Shown: one piece after another, positions 44,006-52,668 of the stretch
Layout of the letters: each line of letters begins with the position of its first letter
Numbering within the stretch: position 1 is the first letter of the stretch
DNA from: an uncultured Lachnospiraceae bacterium
Lineage (GTDB): Bacteria; Bacillota; Clostridia; Lachnospirales; Lachnospiraceae
DNA: 64,000 bases
Assembly (NCBI GenBank): GCA_910584325.1
Contig: CAJTZH010000003.1
Span: 1 to 64,000, forward strand
Direction: 5' to 3'
Position numbers and translations under genes: made by a program
Notes under the pieces: model-generated
What the model was told of the DNA's origin: nothing
Seen by the model: only the letters and a program-made list of their open reading frames with translations
The model's database searches: none

Positions 44006-44030
44006 ATCAATCCGTGCGGCAGTATTGTAA

Positions 44031-44489
44031 TCAATAGTCTTCGCCAGCGTCCTCTTCTTTTTCCGCAATATCATTGACGGGCTTTTGTAATCCGTCGATG
44101 ACAAGATGGTTTTTTTCGGCATAATCCCACAATGCCGCATGGATTGCCTCCTCTGCCAGAAGAGAACAGTGCACTTTTACCGGCGGCAGACCGTCCAGTG
44201 CCTCCATAACCGCTTTATTCGTGACCTTCAGCGCCTCTTCCACGGTTTTACCTTTGACCAGCTCTGTCGCCATACTGCTTGTTGCCACTGCCGCGCCGCA
44301 GCCAAATGTTTTAAATTTTACATCCTGAATAACTCCCGCGTCGTCAATCTCCAGATACATTCTCATAATATCGCCGCACTTCGCGTTACCGACTGTTCCG
44401 ATTCCGCTCGCATTCTCTATTTCCCCGACATTTCTGGGATTGTTAAAATGGTCCATTACCTTTTCACTGTACATATTATTTTGCTCCAT
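44031..44489 (-). CDS. iscU: iron-sulfur cluster scaffold IscU/NifU N-terminal type
   Basis: A 152-residue IscU-type scaffold. The three ligand cysteines are in GNAKCGD, KTFGCGAA and VHCSLLAEEA, with a conserved Asp beside the first. It assembles [2Fe-2S]/[4Fe-4S] clusters with sulfur from IscS. The gene overlaps iscS by 14 bases, so they are coupled. The acidic C-terminal tail (EKEEDAGEDY) is unremarkable. Confidence 0.93.
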   Translation of the reverse strand: MEQNNMYSEKVMDHFNNPRNVGEIENASGIGTVGNAKCGDIMRMYLEIDDAGVIQDVKFKTFGCGAAVATSSMATELVKGKTVEEALKVTNKAVMEALDGLPPVKVHCSLLAEEAIHAALWDYAEKNHLVIDGLQKPVNDIAEKEEDAGEDY

Positions 44490-45660
44490 TCCTTAAAAAA
44501 TCCTCATATAGAGGAGACATCTTTCTTAATCTGTCCACGATCTCTTTTAACTGCTCCACCGTAAAATCAATCTCTTCTTTTGTTGTCTTTTCCGACAGCG
44601 TAAGGCGTAGGGAACCATGCGCGATTTCATGAGGAAGCCCGATTGCCAGAAGCACATGGGAAGGATCAAGAGAACCCGATGTGCAGGCGGAACCGCTTGA
44701 CGCGCAGATACCTTTCTGGTCTAAAAGAATCAGCAGGGATTCTCCTTCTACAAACCGGAAACAGAAATTGGCGTTGTTTGGCAGCCTTTTTGTTCTTTCT
44801 CCATTTAACCTGCTGTATGGAATCTCCTTCAAAACTCTGTCAATCAGATAATCCCGAAGTCCCGTCTCATAGGCAATTTTCTCATCCATCGCATTATCCG
44901 CAAGCTGCGCCGCTTTCGCAAATCCTACGATTCCCGGCACATTGTGCGTTCCTGCCCTGCGCGCTCTCTCCTGCGCCCCTCCATGAATAAAAGAACGGAT
45001 TTTCACGCCTTTTCTGACGTACAACAATCCGATTCCCTTGGGTCCGTTTATTTTATGCCCACTGGCGCTTAACATATCAATGTTCATCTCATCCACGTCA
45101 AGCCCGATATGCCCGAATGCCTGCACCGCGTCTGTGTGGAACAGTACTCCGTGTTTTTTCGCGATTTGTCCGATTTCCATGAGCGGCTCAATCGTACCGA
45201 TTTCATTATTTGCCGCTATCACGGAGATTAAAATAGTATCCGGACGAATCGCCTGTTCTAATTCTTTGGAACAAATTGTTCCATATTCATTGACATCCAG
45301 ATATGTAATTTCATACCCTTTTTTCTCTAAATATTCGCACGTATGAAGCACTGCGTGGTGTTCAATTTTCGTCGTGATAATATGTTTTCCTTTACTTTCA
45401 TAGGCTTCTGCCGCGGCTTTGAGCGCCCAGTTATCCGACTCGGTGCCGCCGCCCGTAAAATAAATTTCCTCCGCCTTTGCGTGAATGAAATCCGCCAGTG
45501 TCTGTCTTGCGCTTAATACCGCCCTGTTTGCTTTCTGGGCAAATGTATAGATGGAAGACGGATTTCCGTAAATCTCCGTAAAATACGGATTCATCGCCTC
45601 CAGTACTTCAGGATAAACCTGCGTTGTCGCCGCGTTATCCAGATAAATTACCTTATTCAT
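44476..45660 (-). CDS. iscS: cysteine desulfurase IscS/NifS
   Basis: A 394-residue PLP-dependent cysteine desulfurase. The PLP Lys is in SASGHKINGPKG, the conserved His in EHHAVLHTCEYL, and the persulfide-forming Cys is in CASSGSACTSGS. It moves sulfur from cysteine to IscU and other acceptors. It lies 11 bases after the Rrf2 gene and overlaps iscU. A cysteine synthase in the same operon could supply its substrate. Confidence 0.95.
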   Translation of the reverse strand: MNKVIYLDNAATTQVYPEVLEAMNPYFTEIYGNPSSIYTFAQKANRAVLSARQTLADFIHAKAEEIYFTGGGTESDNWALKAAAEAYESKGKHIITTKIEHHAVLHTCEYLEKKGYEITYLDVNEYGTICSKELEQAIRPDTILISVIAANNEIGTIEPLMEIGQIAKKHGVLFHTDAVQAFGHIGLDVDEMNIDMLSASGHKINGPKGIGLLYVRKGVKIRSFIHGGAQERARRAGTHNVPGIVGFAKAAQLADNAMDEKIAYETGLRDYLIDRVLKEIPYSRLNGERTKRLPNNANFCFRFVEGESLLILLDQKGICASSGSACTSGSLDPSHVLLAIGLPHEIAHGSLRLTLSEKTTKEEIDFTVEQLKEIVDRLRKMSPLYEDFLRNGAK

Positions 45661-45671
45661 AACAAACTCCT

Positions 45672-46076
45672 TTACATTTTCACCAAATCCTCAATCGACA
45701 CGCTGTCCAGATACGCATTGACAATCTCGTTTAGTTTCGTCCACATAGGAAGCGTCCTGCATTCGGCGGCATTAGCACAGTGTCCGGCGCCCTCTTCCAG
45801 ACAAGCCACCGGCGCCAGCGTTCCTTCCGTCAGACGCAGAATTTCTCCTGCTTTATAGTCTTTTGGCGCACGATTGAGGCGGTATCCGCCGCCTTTCCCA
45901 TGTACCGCTTCTATCAGGTTGTTTTTAGACAACATCGTCATGATGCTTTCCAGATATTTCTGCGATATATTCTGACGTTTCGCGATTTCTTTTAACGGAA
46001 TGTAGCCGCTGCTCTGCTGCTCCGCCAAATCAATCATTACCCGCAGTGCGTAACGCCCTTTTGTTGAAATCAACAT
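45672..46076 (-). CDS. iscR: Rrf2-family iron-sulfur regulator (IscR/CymR-like)
   Basis: A 134-residue Rrf2 regulator with an N-terminal winged helix (STKGRYALRVMIDLAEQ, QKYLESIMTMLSKNNLI, GKGGGYRL). Three cysteines in CLEEGAGHC-x5-C (about 90-105) match the Fe-S ligand loop of IscR; CymR proteins lack it. I chose the ATG at 46074-46076 with AGGAGAAGG upstream; 24 upstream codons overlap the cysteine synthase gene. It lies between cysK and iscS, so it probably reports Fe-S status to this operon. Confidence 0.88.
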   Translation of the reverse strand: MLISTKGRYALRVMIDLAEQQSSGYIPLKEIAKRQNISQKYLESIMTMLSKNNLIEAVHGKGGGYRLNRAPKDYKAGEILRLTEGTLAPVACLEEGAGHCANAAECRTLPMWTKLNEIVNAYLDSVSIEDLVKM

Positions 46077-46092
46077 ATCCTTCTCCTGCCCT

Positions 46093-47073
46093 TTACTGAT
46101 ACATATTCGTCGATAAATACTTAAACGCGTTATCCGCCAGAATAACAATAATATTCTTGTCCGCCGCTTCCTCTCTTTTGGCTATCTGCGTTGCCACCCA
46201 GAGCGCCGCTCCCGCCGACTGACCCACAAAAAATCCTTCCGCTCTCACCAGTTTCCTGCCTGTTTCATACGCATCCTCCGCAATGACGTCAAAACATTCG
46301 TCGTAATATGTATTAAATTTCTTAAATAATACCGGTACTTTATCATCCGGCACGCCGTCAAATTTCAAAACGCCGTCAATCGTATTTCTGTCGGGATACG
46401 CCGGGTCTTTTAACGATTGTTTGGCAGGCTGCGCCCCGATAATTTTCACATCGGGATTTTTTGCCCGCAGGTAAGCCGATAAGCCTGACAGCGTACCGCC
46501 TGTTCCCACCAATTGAACGACATAATCTACTCTGCCGTCCGTCGCTTCCCAAATCTCGGGGCCGGTTCCGATAATATGCGCTCTTGAATTTGCGGGATTG
46601 GAGCACTGATTAATGTAAAACCATCCGCGCGACTTCGCAAAACTTTCCATAACATTTTCCAGACCTTCCAGCGAAAGTCCCGTTTTTAACATTTCGCAAA
46701 ATCCCGGCACGTCCGATACCTGCAATAATTCAGCGCCCATCGCCTTTAATATCTGCGAGCGTTCTATCGAAACGCCGGGCTGAATGACCGCCGCGTAATG
46801 GTATCCTTTGGCATTCGCGAACGCGGCAGTGGCAATTCCCGTATTTCCGCTTGTATAATCCACGATTGTCATTCCCGGTTTCAGCTTTCCCTCATACTCC
46901 GCTTCCAGAATCATATTCCGCGCCGCTCTGTCCTTTACGCTGCCGGAAGGATTAAAATACTCAAATTTCCCTAAAATGTGACCGACGGCATGTTCCGCCT
47001 CCTCGTATCTGTGCAGTCTGACTAGCGGTGTGTTTCCAACCAAATAGATTATCGAATCATATATTTTTCCCAT
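46093..47073 (-). CDS. cysK: cysteine synthase-like PLP enzyme
   Basis: A 326-residue fold-type II PLP enzyme. The PLP Lys47 is in NPSGSVKDRA, the substrate loop is TSGNTGIA, the phosphate loop is GTGGTLSG, and the PLP-ring Ser region is VGQSAGAAL. O-acetylserine sulfhydrylases make cysteine from O-acetylserine and sulfide; cystathionine beta-synthase-type relatives are an alternative. It lies 12 bases after the LanC-like gene and 16 before the Rrf2 gene, giving the order lanC-like, cysK, rrf2, iscS, iscU. It would supply cysteine to the desulfurase. Confidence 0.88.
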   Translation of the reverse strand: MGKIYDSIIYLVGNTPLVRLHRYEEAEHAVGHILGKFEYFNPSGSVKDRAARNMILEAEYEGKLKPGMTIVDYTSGNTGIATAAFANAKGYHYAAVIQPGVSIERSQILKAMGAELLQVSDVPGFCEMLKTGLSLEGLENVMESFAKSRGWFYINQCSNPANSRAHIIGTGPEIWEATDGRVDYVVQLVGTGGTLSGLSAYLRAKNPDVKIIGAQPAKQSLKDPAYPDRNTIDGVLKFDGVPDDKVPVLFKKFNTYYDECFDVIAEDAYETGRKLVRAEGFFVGQSAGAALWVATQIAKREEAADKNIIVILADNAFKYLSTNMYQ

Positions 47074-47085
47074 CGTTTTCTCTCC

Positions 47086-48513
47086 TTACTGATAATTGTA
47101 TTCAACTACTTCTATGTATTTTTCGTTCCTGAGCACGCCTGCCAATGACAGCAGACTCCATGCGTTTCCGGCAGTTCCGATATACAGACCGGTATAACTG
47201 TGGACATCCTGCGGAATCGTTCTCCACCAGTTTCCCAGCCATCTTCTGGAATTTCCAATCTTATAAATATCATGTCCGTCGTCATCCGCGTATGACTGAC
47301 CGATGACCGTTCTCGCGGTGCGTTTCGCGTAATTTAAAAATTCCTCCTCGCCCGTTAAACGGTATACCAGAATAAAATGTTCCAAAAGTCCCGGCGTTCC
47401 GCAGCACAATGCCTGACTGCGCCAGTATCCTCTGGAAAAATGCTCCGGGGCACCTGCTTCGATAATACCTCTGGACAGTTTTTTCACCCAGTCAAGGTAC
47501 TCCTTCTCCCGCGTAATCGTATATAACGCCGCAAACAGTAACGCTGTCCCTGCCGGTCCATGGCAGGTGCTCAGGTAATAAAATTCTGTTGACGGTCCTC
47601 TTTTTAAACTGTCTAAATACGGAACGAGAACCGCCTCCTCGTCTCCTACGGCAATCCCCTGAATATACGCCGCCGCATCTTTTGCCGCCTGTAAAAATAC
47701 TTCGTCTTTTGCCACCTTATATAAAATTGTAAACGTCCAGCCTACGCCGGAAGTGCCGTGCGCAAGATTGACCCAGAATACATCCTCCGGGAAATCAATG
47801 ATTGTTAAATCCACAACATTCCAGTATTTTCCGCCGTTTGGCGCATCCTTCCCCTTTGAAACAAGGAAATATCCTAACGACTTTGCCGCCTCCAGATATT
47901 TCGCGTCATTTGTCACTTTCCACGTTGAAACAAGATATGTAATAAATCCCGCATCGCCGCACAAATCGTTCTGCTCACTCCAGTAAATTCCTTCCGGCGC
48001 CCTCTTCGCCGCCGCTAAGAGGTCGTCCGCCGCCTTCACAACATACGTTCTATACTTTTCTTCTCCGGTGACTTCATAAAGCTTTAATATCAGATACGCG
48101 CTTCCTGTCGGTCCGTTATAGTAGCCTGTAATCCATCCCGGCATATTTTTCACATGAACAAGTTTGTCCTCTGTTTTCTTCACATTGTCTAACGCATTTT
48201 CATAGAATGCACTTCCTTCATCCGTGGCAATAATATCATCTGCCGCCGCTTTTGCTTCCAGCAGATATTCCTCCTTTTTGGTCACCTGATACAGACGCAG
48301 ATAAAACAAGCCGATACCCGCCGAACCGCCGTATAAAGATTTTTCCGTCAACATCGGATAATCTGAAAAATCCTCGTCGGAATCAGGACTTTGATTCCAC
48401 CTTTTCCCATGCGGAGTAATCTTTTCCGTCGTTTTAATCCACCTTGCGCTCTCCTCGGCAATCGCGATATAATCCTCTGCCTGATACGTTTTAAATAAAT
48501 AATTTCCTGCCAT
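47086..48513 (-). CDS. free-standing LanC-like (lanthionine synthetase C family) protein
   Basis: A 475-residue alpha/alpha-toroid protein with seven repeats marked by G-x-x-G motifs: GGSAGIG 62-68, NGPTGSA 133-139, CGDAGF 185-190, HGTSGVG 252-258, CHGPAGT 317-323, CCGTPG 370-375 and IGTAGNA 445-451. By position H252 matches the catalytic His of NisC, and C317, C370 and C371 match the zinc ligands, giving a three-Cys CCG-type site. The ATG at 48511-48513 has AAGGAG at good spacing. No LanB/LanM dehydratase or precursor peptide is nearby; it leads the cysK-isc operon. The role could be lanthionine formation, glutathione-type thiol addition as in LanCL proteins, or another thiol reaction. Confidence 0.88.
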   Translation of the reverse strand: MAGNYLFKTYQAEDYIAIAEESARWIKTTEKITPHGKRWNQSPDSDEDFSDYPMLTEKSLYGGSAGIGLFYLRLYQVTKKEEYLLEAKAAADDIIATDEGSAFYENALDNVKKTEDKLVHVKNMPGWITGYYNGPTGSAYLILKLYEVTGEEKYRTYVVKAADDLLAAAKRAPEGIYWSEQNDLCGDAGFITYLVSTWKVTNDAKYLEAAKSLGYFLVSKGKDAPNGGKYWNVVDLTIIDFPEDVFWVNLAHGTSGVGWTFTILYKVAKDEVFLQAAKDAAAYIQGIAVGDEEAVLVPYLDSLKRGPSTEFYYLSTCHGPAGTALLFAALYTITREKEYLDWVKKLSRGIIEAGAPEHFSRGYWRSQALCCGTPGLLEHFILVYRLTGEEEFLNYAKRTARTVIGQSYADDDGHDIYKIGNSRRWLGNWWRTIPQDVHSYTGLYIGTAGNAWSLLSLAGVLRNEKYIEVVEYNYQ

Positions 48514-48527
48514 ATTCATCACTCCTT

Positions 48528-48563
48528 ATCATATACCCACTTACCTACTATGTCAATAGGTAA
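48528..48563 (-). promoter_or_regulatory. promoter and palindrome upstream of the LanC-like gene
   Basis: On the minus strand TTGACA (48551-48556), 17 bases, TATGAT (48528-48533). The -35 lies in the centre of a palindrome TTACCTA-N9-TAGGTAA (48541-48563). The predicted start point falls on the AAGGAG (48522-48527), so the transcript would be nearly leaderless. An XRE regulator gene lies just upstream. Confidence 0.55.
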
Positions 48564-48662
48564 ACTAGGCATAAATTATTTCCTATTTGGTATGAAACGA
48601 TAATAACACGGAACACCGTTCCTGTATAATATGGAAAGTAATGAATTGGTTATAGGTTTAAA

Positions 48663-49142
48663 CTATTGCTGTTCTGCCTGCGCCCATAAATTAATAAGCG
48701 TGACAATTTGATTTTGCGCGTCCTCAACCGTTTCTACCCTGACTCTGCCAATGGTTTTCCTGATTGATGCAAAATCAATCTCCGGAAACATATTTTCCAC
48801 CAGAAGATTGACGCCGGGCGACGCCCCCATCAATGCCGCCGCAAGAAGAACCGTATCAATTTGTTTTAATACTTCTTTTAATCCCGTTTTGGGAAGCGTA
48901 ACAATCTGCTCAAAATCGCTTATTCTTTCAGGCTGTATTTTAGGTTCGAGAATATCGTTGATAGAAATATCATATAGCTTTGAAATTCGAAGCAGGCTCT
49001 CCAAATCGGGAACACTTACCCCTGTTTCCCATTTTGACACCGCCTGCCTCGACACATTTAATTGTTCTGCCAGGTCGTCCTGCGTATAATGATGTTTTTT
49101 TCGTAAGATTTGTAAATGTTTGGATACTAATTTCGTATTCAT
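48663..49142 (-). CDS. XRE family transcriptional regulator
   Basis: A 159-residue regulator. The N-terminal helix-turn-helix (LRKKHHYTQDDLAEQLNVSRQAVSKWETG) is of Cro/C1 type; the C-terminal ~90 residues (hydrophobic, with VLLAAALMGASPGVNLLV) have no recognised domain. The ATG at 49140-49142 has AAGGAG upstream; a longer open frame exists but lacks a site. It is the gene immediately upstream of the LanC-cysK-isc operon on the same strand (149-base gap) and is a candidate regulator of it. Confidence 0.85.
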   Translation of the reverse strand: MNTKLVSKHLQILRKKHHYTQDDLAEQLNVSRQAVSKWETGVSVPDLESLLRISKLYDISINDILEPKIQPERISDFEQIVTLPKTGLKEVLKQIDTVLLAAALMGASPGVNLLVENMFPEIDFASIRKTIGRVRVETVEDAQNQIVTLINLWAQAEQQ

Positions 49143-49259
49143 GATGACCACGCTCCTTGGAAATATTATAAATACATTATAAATCCTGCAAGGGAGAATG
49201 AAAAGAACCGGAGAAGTGCTGAAACGCAACGGGATGTTGCGGGAACATAAGATTTTACA

Positions 49260-49288
49260 TTGACAAATTTATTTACACATACTATATT
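49260..49288 (+). promoter_or_regulatory. promoter of the RNase III-like gene
   Basis: TTGACA (49260-49265), 17 bases, TATATT (49283-49288). It lies in the 314-base gap 49143-49456, and leaves a leader of ~190 bases before the GTG start at 49487. I see no other feature in the gap. Confidence 0.6.
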
Positions 49289-49486
49289 ATAAATAATGAA
49301 GGGCATAATATAAAAATATCAGATATAAAACACTCTATTTGAACTGTATGATGTAAGTTGTACTTTCAAAGCTCATTGATTTATGTAAAATATTTTTATT
49401 TGATGCCTGACACGGTATTTTATTAATCCATATGTTTAGGCTCTTTTTATGCCTTCATGAAAAAAATAAGCCATGGAGGACTTTTT

Positions 49487-50080
49487 GTGGACAACGAAGA
49501 TTTTGCTTTTATTGAAGAACAAATCGGATATGAATTTGAGAATAAAATGCTACTACAGCAGGCTTTTATTCGCCGTTCTTATTCTCAAGAGCACCCTGAA
49601 TCGGAAAATAATGAGATTTTAGAATTTATCGGTGATAAAGCTCTGGATTTTATTATTGTGCGTGCATTATCTGATTATTATGGGAACTACACAGACGATG
49701 ATGAATACTATAACGAATTTAAAGAAGGAAAACTAACTGAAATCAAAAAACGACTAGTTGAAAGTAAAATGCTTGCAGAACGAATCAGCCTGCTCAGCTT
49801 TCAAGACTATCTGATTATGGGAAGAGGCGACTGTCAAAAAAATATTCAGAATGAAACTCATGTAAAGGAAGACCTGTTTGAAGCCATTGTGGGAGCCGTT
49901 GCGCTCGACAGTGATTGGGATATTGACTCTCTGGATACAGTCATTGGTATGATGCTCGATTATGAACATTATTTGGAAAACGGATTTACAGGCAACGATA
50001 ATTTTACAACAATGATTCAGCAATGGAGTCAAAAAAAGAATCTCGATTTTCCATATTACGAATTTGCGGAATCGGACTAA
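49487..50080 (+). CDS. RNase III-like protein, N-terminal part (interrupted)
   Basis: A 197-residue product with a RNase III catalytic domain: NNEILEFIGDKALD supplies E46 and D50, and KEDLFEAIVGAVALD supplies D129 and E132, so all four catalytic acidic residues are present. Residues from ~170 begin a double-stranded RNA-binding domain (TTMIQQWSQKKNLDFPYYEFAESD), which is cut short by a TAA at 50078-50080. I chose the GTG at 49487 because GGAGG lies seven bases upstream; an ATG ten codons earlier has none. The rest of the protein continues in the same frame at 50093. This is probably an accessory rather than the housekeeping rnc. Confidence 0.75.
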   Translation: MDNEDFAFIEEQIGYEFENKMLLQQAFIRRSYSQEHPESENNEILEFIGDKALDFIIVRALSDYYGNYTDDDEYYNEFKEGKLTEIKKRLVESKMLAERISLLSFQDYLIMGRGDCQKNIQNETHVKEDLFEAIVGAVALDSDWDIDSLDTVIGMMLDYEHYLENGFTGNDNFTTMIQQWSQKKNLDFPYYEFAESD

Positions 50081-50092
50081 TATAATAGAAAT

Positions 50093-50632
50093 GTGCTTCT
50101 GTGTGGAACATGCAACTACATTAATTGTAATTATAGACATAGGGGAAACTATATAGTAATATGTAACGAATTTAAAGAGCGATATGAGAAAAATTTTTAT
50201 TGCCCTAAAAATATTAATTATTCCATCATCAATAGTGATAAACGTTTCGTATGTCGTTTACATTTAGAAACCATTAATCAAGCTTTCTACGGTCGCGGGG
50301 ACTCTAAAAGTGAAGCGCGCATGAACGCCTCAGAAGCCGCATACATATTTTTGCAAAAAAATGATTTGTTATTTACAATCCAAGATGAAATCGGAACTCC
50401 TATGCCAGAAAAAGCCATTAACCAGCTTCAAGAATTGGCACAAAAAGAATATATTTCTATGCCCAACTATAAGTTTGAAGAGAACCATAATAGAAATGGA
50501 AACCCAATATGGACTTGTGAATGTTGGATCGACGGAATTGATACCAGTTTTACGAATACTTCAACATCTAAGAAGCAGTGTAAACGAGCATCAGCTTATG
50601 ATATGCTATTGTATGTATTAAACGAAATATAA
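50093..50632 (+). pseudogene. RNase III-like protein, C-terminal part (dsRBDs) in frame after a stop
   Basis: A 179-codon open stretch in the same frame as the RNase III-like gene and separated from it by one TAA and four codons. It begins with a Cys-rich segment (C-x2-C-x4-C-x11-C, with CGTCNYINC at the start) and then the second half of the first dsRBD (FVCRLHLE, FYGRGDSKSEARMNAS). A full second dsRBD follows (AINQLQELAQKEYISMPNYKFEE, CECWIDG, SKKQCKRASAYDML). No ribosome site precedes it. It is best seen as the detached 3' part of one gene; the Cys-rich segment may be an inserted piece. Confidence 0.65.
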
Positions 50633-50725
50633 AAGAAATAAGCATCCATACCACACAGGCATGGATGCTTATTCCATATAATGTACATCTAAAGAAATGG
50701 GGATATTTCAGTCCCGATTACTTCT
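50633..50725 (-). repeat. two-hairpin repeat element, copy B
   Basis: Stem AATAAGCATCCAT/ATGGATGCTTATT with an 11-base loop, and a second small hairpin GGGA/TCCC about 30 bases away, followed on the plus side by CGATTACTTCT as in copy A. On the minus strand the large stem ends in TTTCTTTTA. It closes the RNase III-like gene and marks the left edge of the AT-rich island. The rest of 50633-50908 is AT-rich and featureless. Confidence 0.65.
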
Positions 50726-50908
50726 TAAATAATTATACACTAATACCGTTTGATTTTCAATCGGTTCTTACTCTTTATGATATTTACTTATAATCTGTCA
50801 AATATACAACTTTTCGAAGCCCCCGTTAAATCTGCTTTCCATATACCCCTAAATTTTTAAACATGACAGTTTTTTATATTCCCAATCATTTTCGTTGTTA
50901 TTTCAAAA

Positions 50909-51493
50909 TCAATTTCCAGAACTTTTTATTTTCTCAAATATATTAATATAATATGTAAGCTTATTGTCAACATAATTATGGGTTACTACTGAAAAAATCA
51001 TAAATACAACATACAGAATACAATTTAAAAATAAAATAATTTTATTAATATTACTAAATGCTAAAAAAACAAATGAAAATGTCGCCAATATTTTAGAACC
51101 CTGCTGCGCTAAAAAATATGGAGTAATAATTGTATTATCTTCCCTAGATATGCTTTGTAAATAAAGCCGAGATGATTCCCAATATATAAATTTATCTCTA
51201 TCTATTAAAAGAAAAACCACAATATATGCTGATAGCCTAGCTGTAGCTCTACGGAATGATAATAATAATGATTCAAATAAGAAAAGTATAAAATAAATTA
51301 AAAATAATAATAGTGGATTTTTAAACTGTATACTGAAACCAATTAATGTTACTGAAAGAACATACATATAAATCATTACATTCGTATCGCATGCTTGCTA
51401 GCTCAATATTTCAGCTCTTAATGATTGAAACTCCGCTTCTATCGAAATTTTTCTATTAAGTAATTTCTTGCAAATGTCCTCTTGCTTTTTCAT
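50909..51493 (-). pseudogene. small membrane-protein gene interrupted by an amber codon
   Basis: From the ATG at 51491-51493 (AAAGG upstream) the frame reads 31 residues of a charged helix (MKKQEDICKKLLNRKIS, then EFQSLRAEILS), a TAG at 51398-51400, and then continues in the same frame through ~160 residues with about four hydrophobic helices to the stop at 50909. Without the TAG this is a normal ~194-residue protein. The pattern (helix ending L-R-x-E-I, membrane helices, then a conserved R-x-S-A-Y-I-x-V-F-L type segment, here RLSAYIVVFL) recalls a widespread family of unknown role. An internal ATG at 51376 could still give a shorter product. Confidence 0.55.
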
Positions 51494-51690
51494 ATCTTTA
51501 TCAACCTTTTATTTTCTTGATAACTTTTAGCGTAAATATCAGTTTTTATATACATAATTGTACATCTTTAAACGAAAAATGTATAGCAAATCTTTAGAGT
51601 ATCGTTATACAAAAATAATTGATGATTTAAATTAATCATATATTTTCAAAAATATTGACAAATAACAACACACTATAGTACTGAAAGCAC

Positions 51691-51719
51691 TTGACAATAT
51701 TAAATAAAATATAAATAAT
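51691..51719 (+). promoter_or_regulatory. possible promoter of the AT-rich island gene
   Basis: TTGACA (51691-51696), 17 bases, AATAAT (51714-51719), about 35 bases before the ATG at 51756. The region is so AT-rich that the -10 is weak evidence. Confidence 0.35.
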
Positions 51720-51755
51720 AAAAGAATAAACTACATTAAAATTTAGGAGGATAAA

Positions 51756-52562
51756 ATGTTCCTAACATTTCAAACAATAGTAAATAACACAGATTATATT
51801 ATAACCTTAATATCTATAATTATAAATATAGTTGCTGCTATTCTAGCATCAAAAAAATTCATTGTATATCTATCTAAAACTCGTTACATAAAAAAATTAT
51901 TAGGATTCAAAACAAAAGAAATAACATTATCGCAGTCTATTTTTGAACCCTCAATGATTCAAGGAATTAACCATAATATGATTACATATGAATCAGCTAT
52001 ATGTTTAAACAAAATCACTACCATTTTATCTGAATGCAAATATAATTATAAAATATATGATGAATTAAATTCACAATTTGATGAAATTAATATCGGAGGA
52101 CCAACATGCAACAAGAAAGTTAATATTTACCTGACAACTCGTTTTTCTAATTTCAAATTTATAGTTCCACTACATGAAAAAACAAAATATGAGAAATACC
52201 CAATAAATCAACAATTTATAGAGTATTCACAAGAAGAAACTGGATTTAAAATATATAATAAATCTGATGGAACATTAATTGATTATTATAAAATTGACCA
52301 CAACGACAAAGATTATATTTTTATAATAAAACTTACTCCACCTGATTTTGACTATTCCTTTTCCAAAACAGTATTCATCATGTTTAGTGGATTTAACAAA
52401 GCAACAATGTTCATTCCAGATATTTTTTCAAAATATTATAAAAAACTTTACAAAAGGTTTAAAAAAAATCATTTTTTTATTGCAATACCTTTTAACAACA
52501 TTGACAATACTTTTGACTCATTCACAGGTATAATAAATTTAACTACGTATATGTTTAACTAA
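51756..52562 (+). CDS. hypothetical membrane-anchored protein in AT-rich island
   Basis: A 268-residue protein I do not recognise. One strong membrane helix (~14-33) precedes a cytoplasmic domain of ~235 residues. The segment with DEINIGGPTCNKKVN around residue 110-124 has a G-G-P-x-x-N motif that looks like a ligand-binding turn. The end is rich in Phe, Lys and Ile. The gene is far more AT-rich than its surroundings, with A/T-ending codons throughout, and is flanked by repeats B and C, suggesting acquisition by transfer. AGGAGG precedes the ATG. It is divergent from the amber-interrupted membrane gene, possibly a pair. Confidence 0.6.
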   Translation: MFLTFQTIVNNTDYIITLISIIINIVAAILASKKFIVYLSKTRYIKKLLGFKTKEITLSQSIFEPSMIQGINHNMITYESAICLNKITTILSECKYNYKIYDELNSQFDEINIGGPTCNKKVNIYLTTRFSNFKFIVPLHEKTKYEKYPINQQFIEYSQEETGFKIYNKSDGTLIDYYKIDHNDKDYIFIIKLTPPDFDYSFSKTVFIMFSGFNKATMFIPDIFSKYYKKLYKRFKKNHFFIAIPFNNIDNTFDSFTGIINLTTYMFN

Positions 52563-52668
52563 TCATTTTTGATACAAAAATCTTAATTATTATACGCTTC
52601 TTTCTAAAAAGTAATAACAATCAATAAATCTAAACTATTTGCGGCTCAATTATTTAGATAATCACAAA

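Noticed and set aside
46077..46148. Longer N terminus for the Rrf2 regulator
   Set aside because: The extra codons overlap the cysteine synthase gene, are unlike the family, and the internal ATG has a much better ribosome site.
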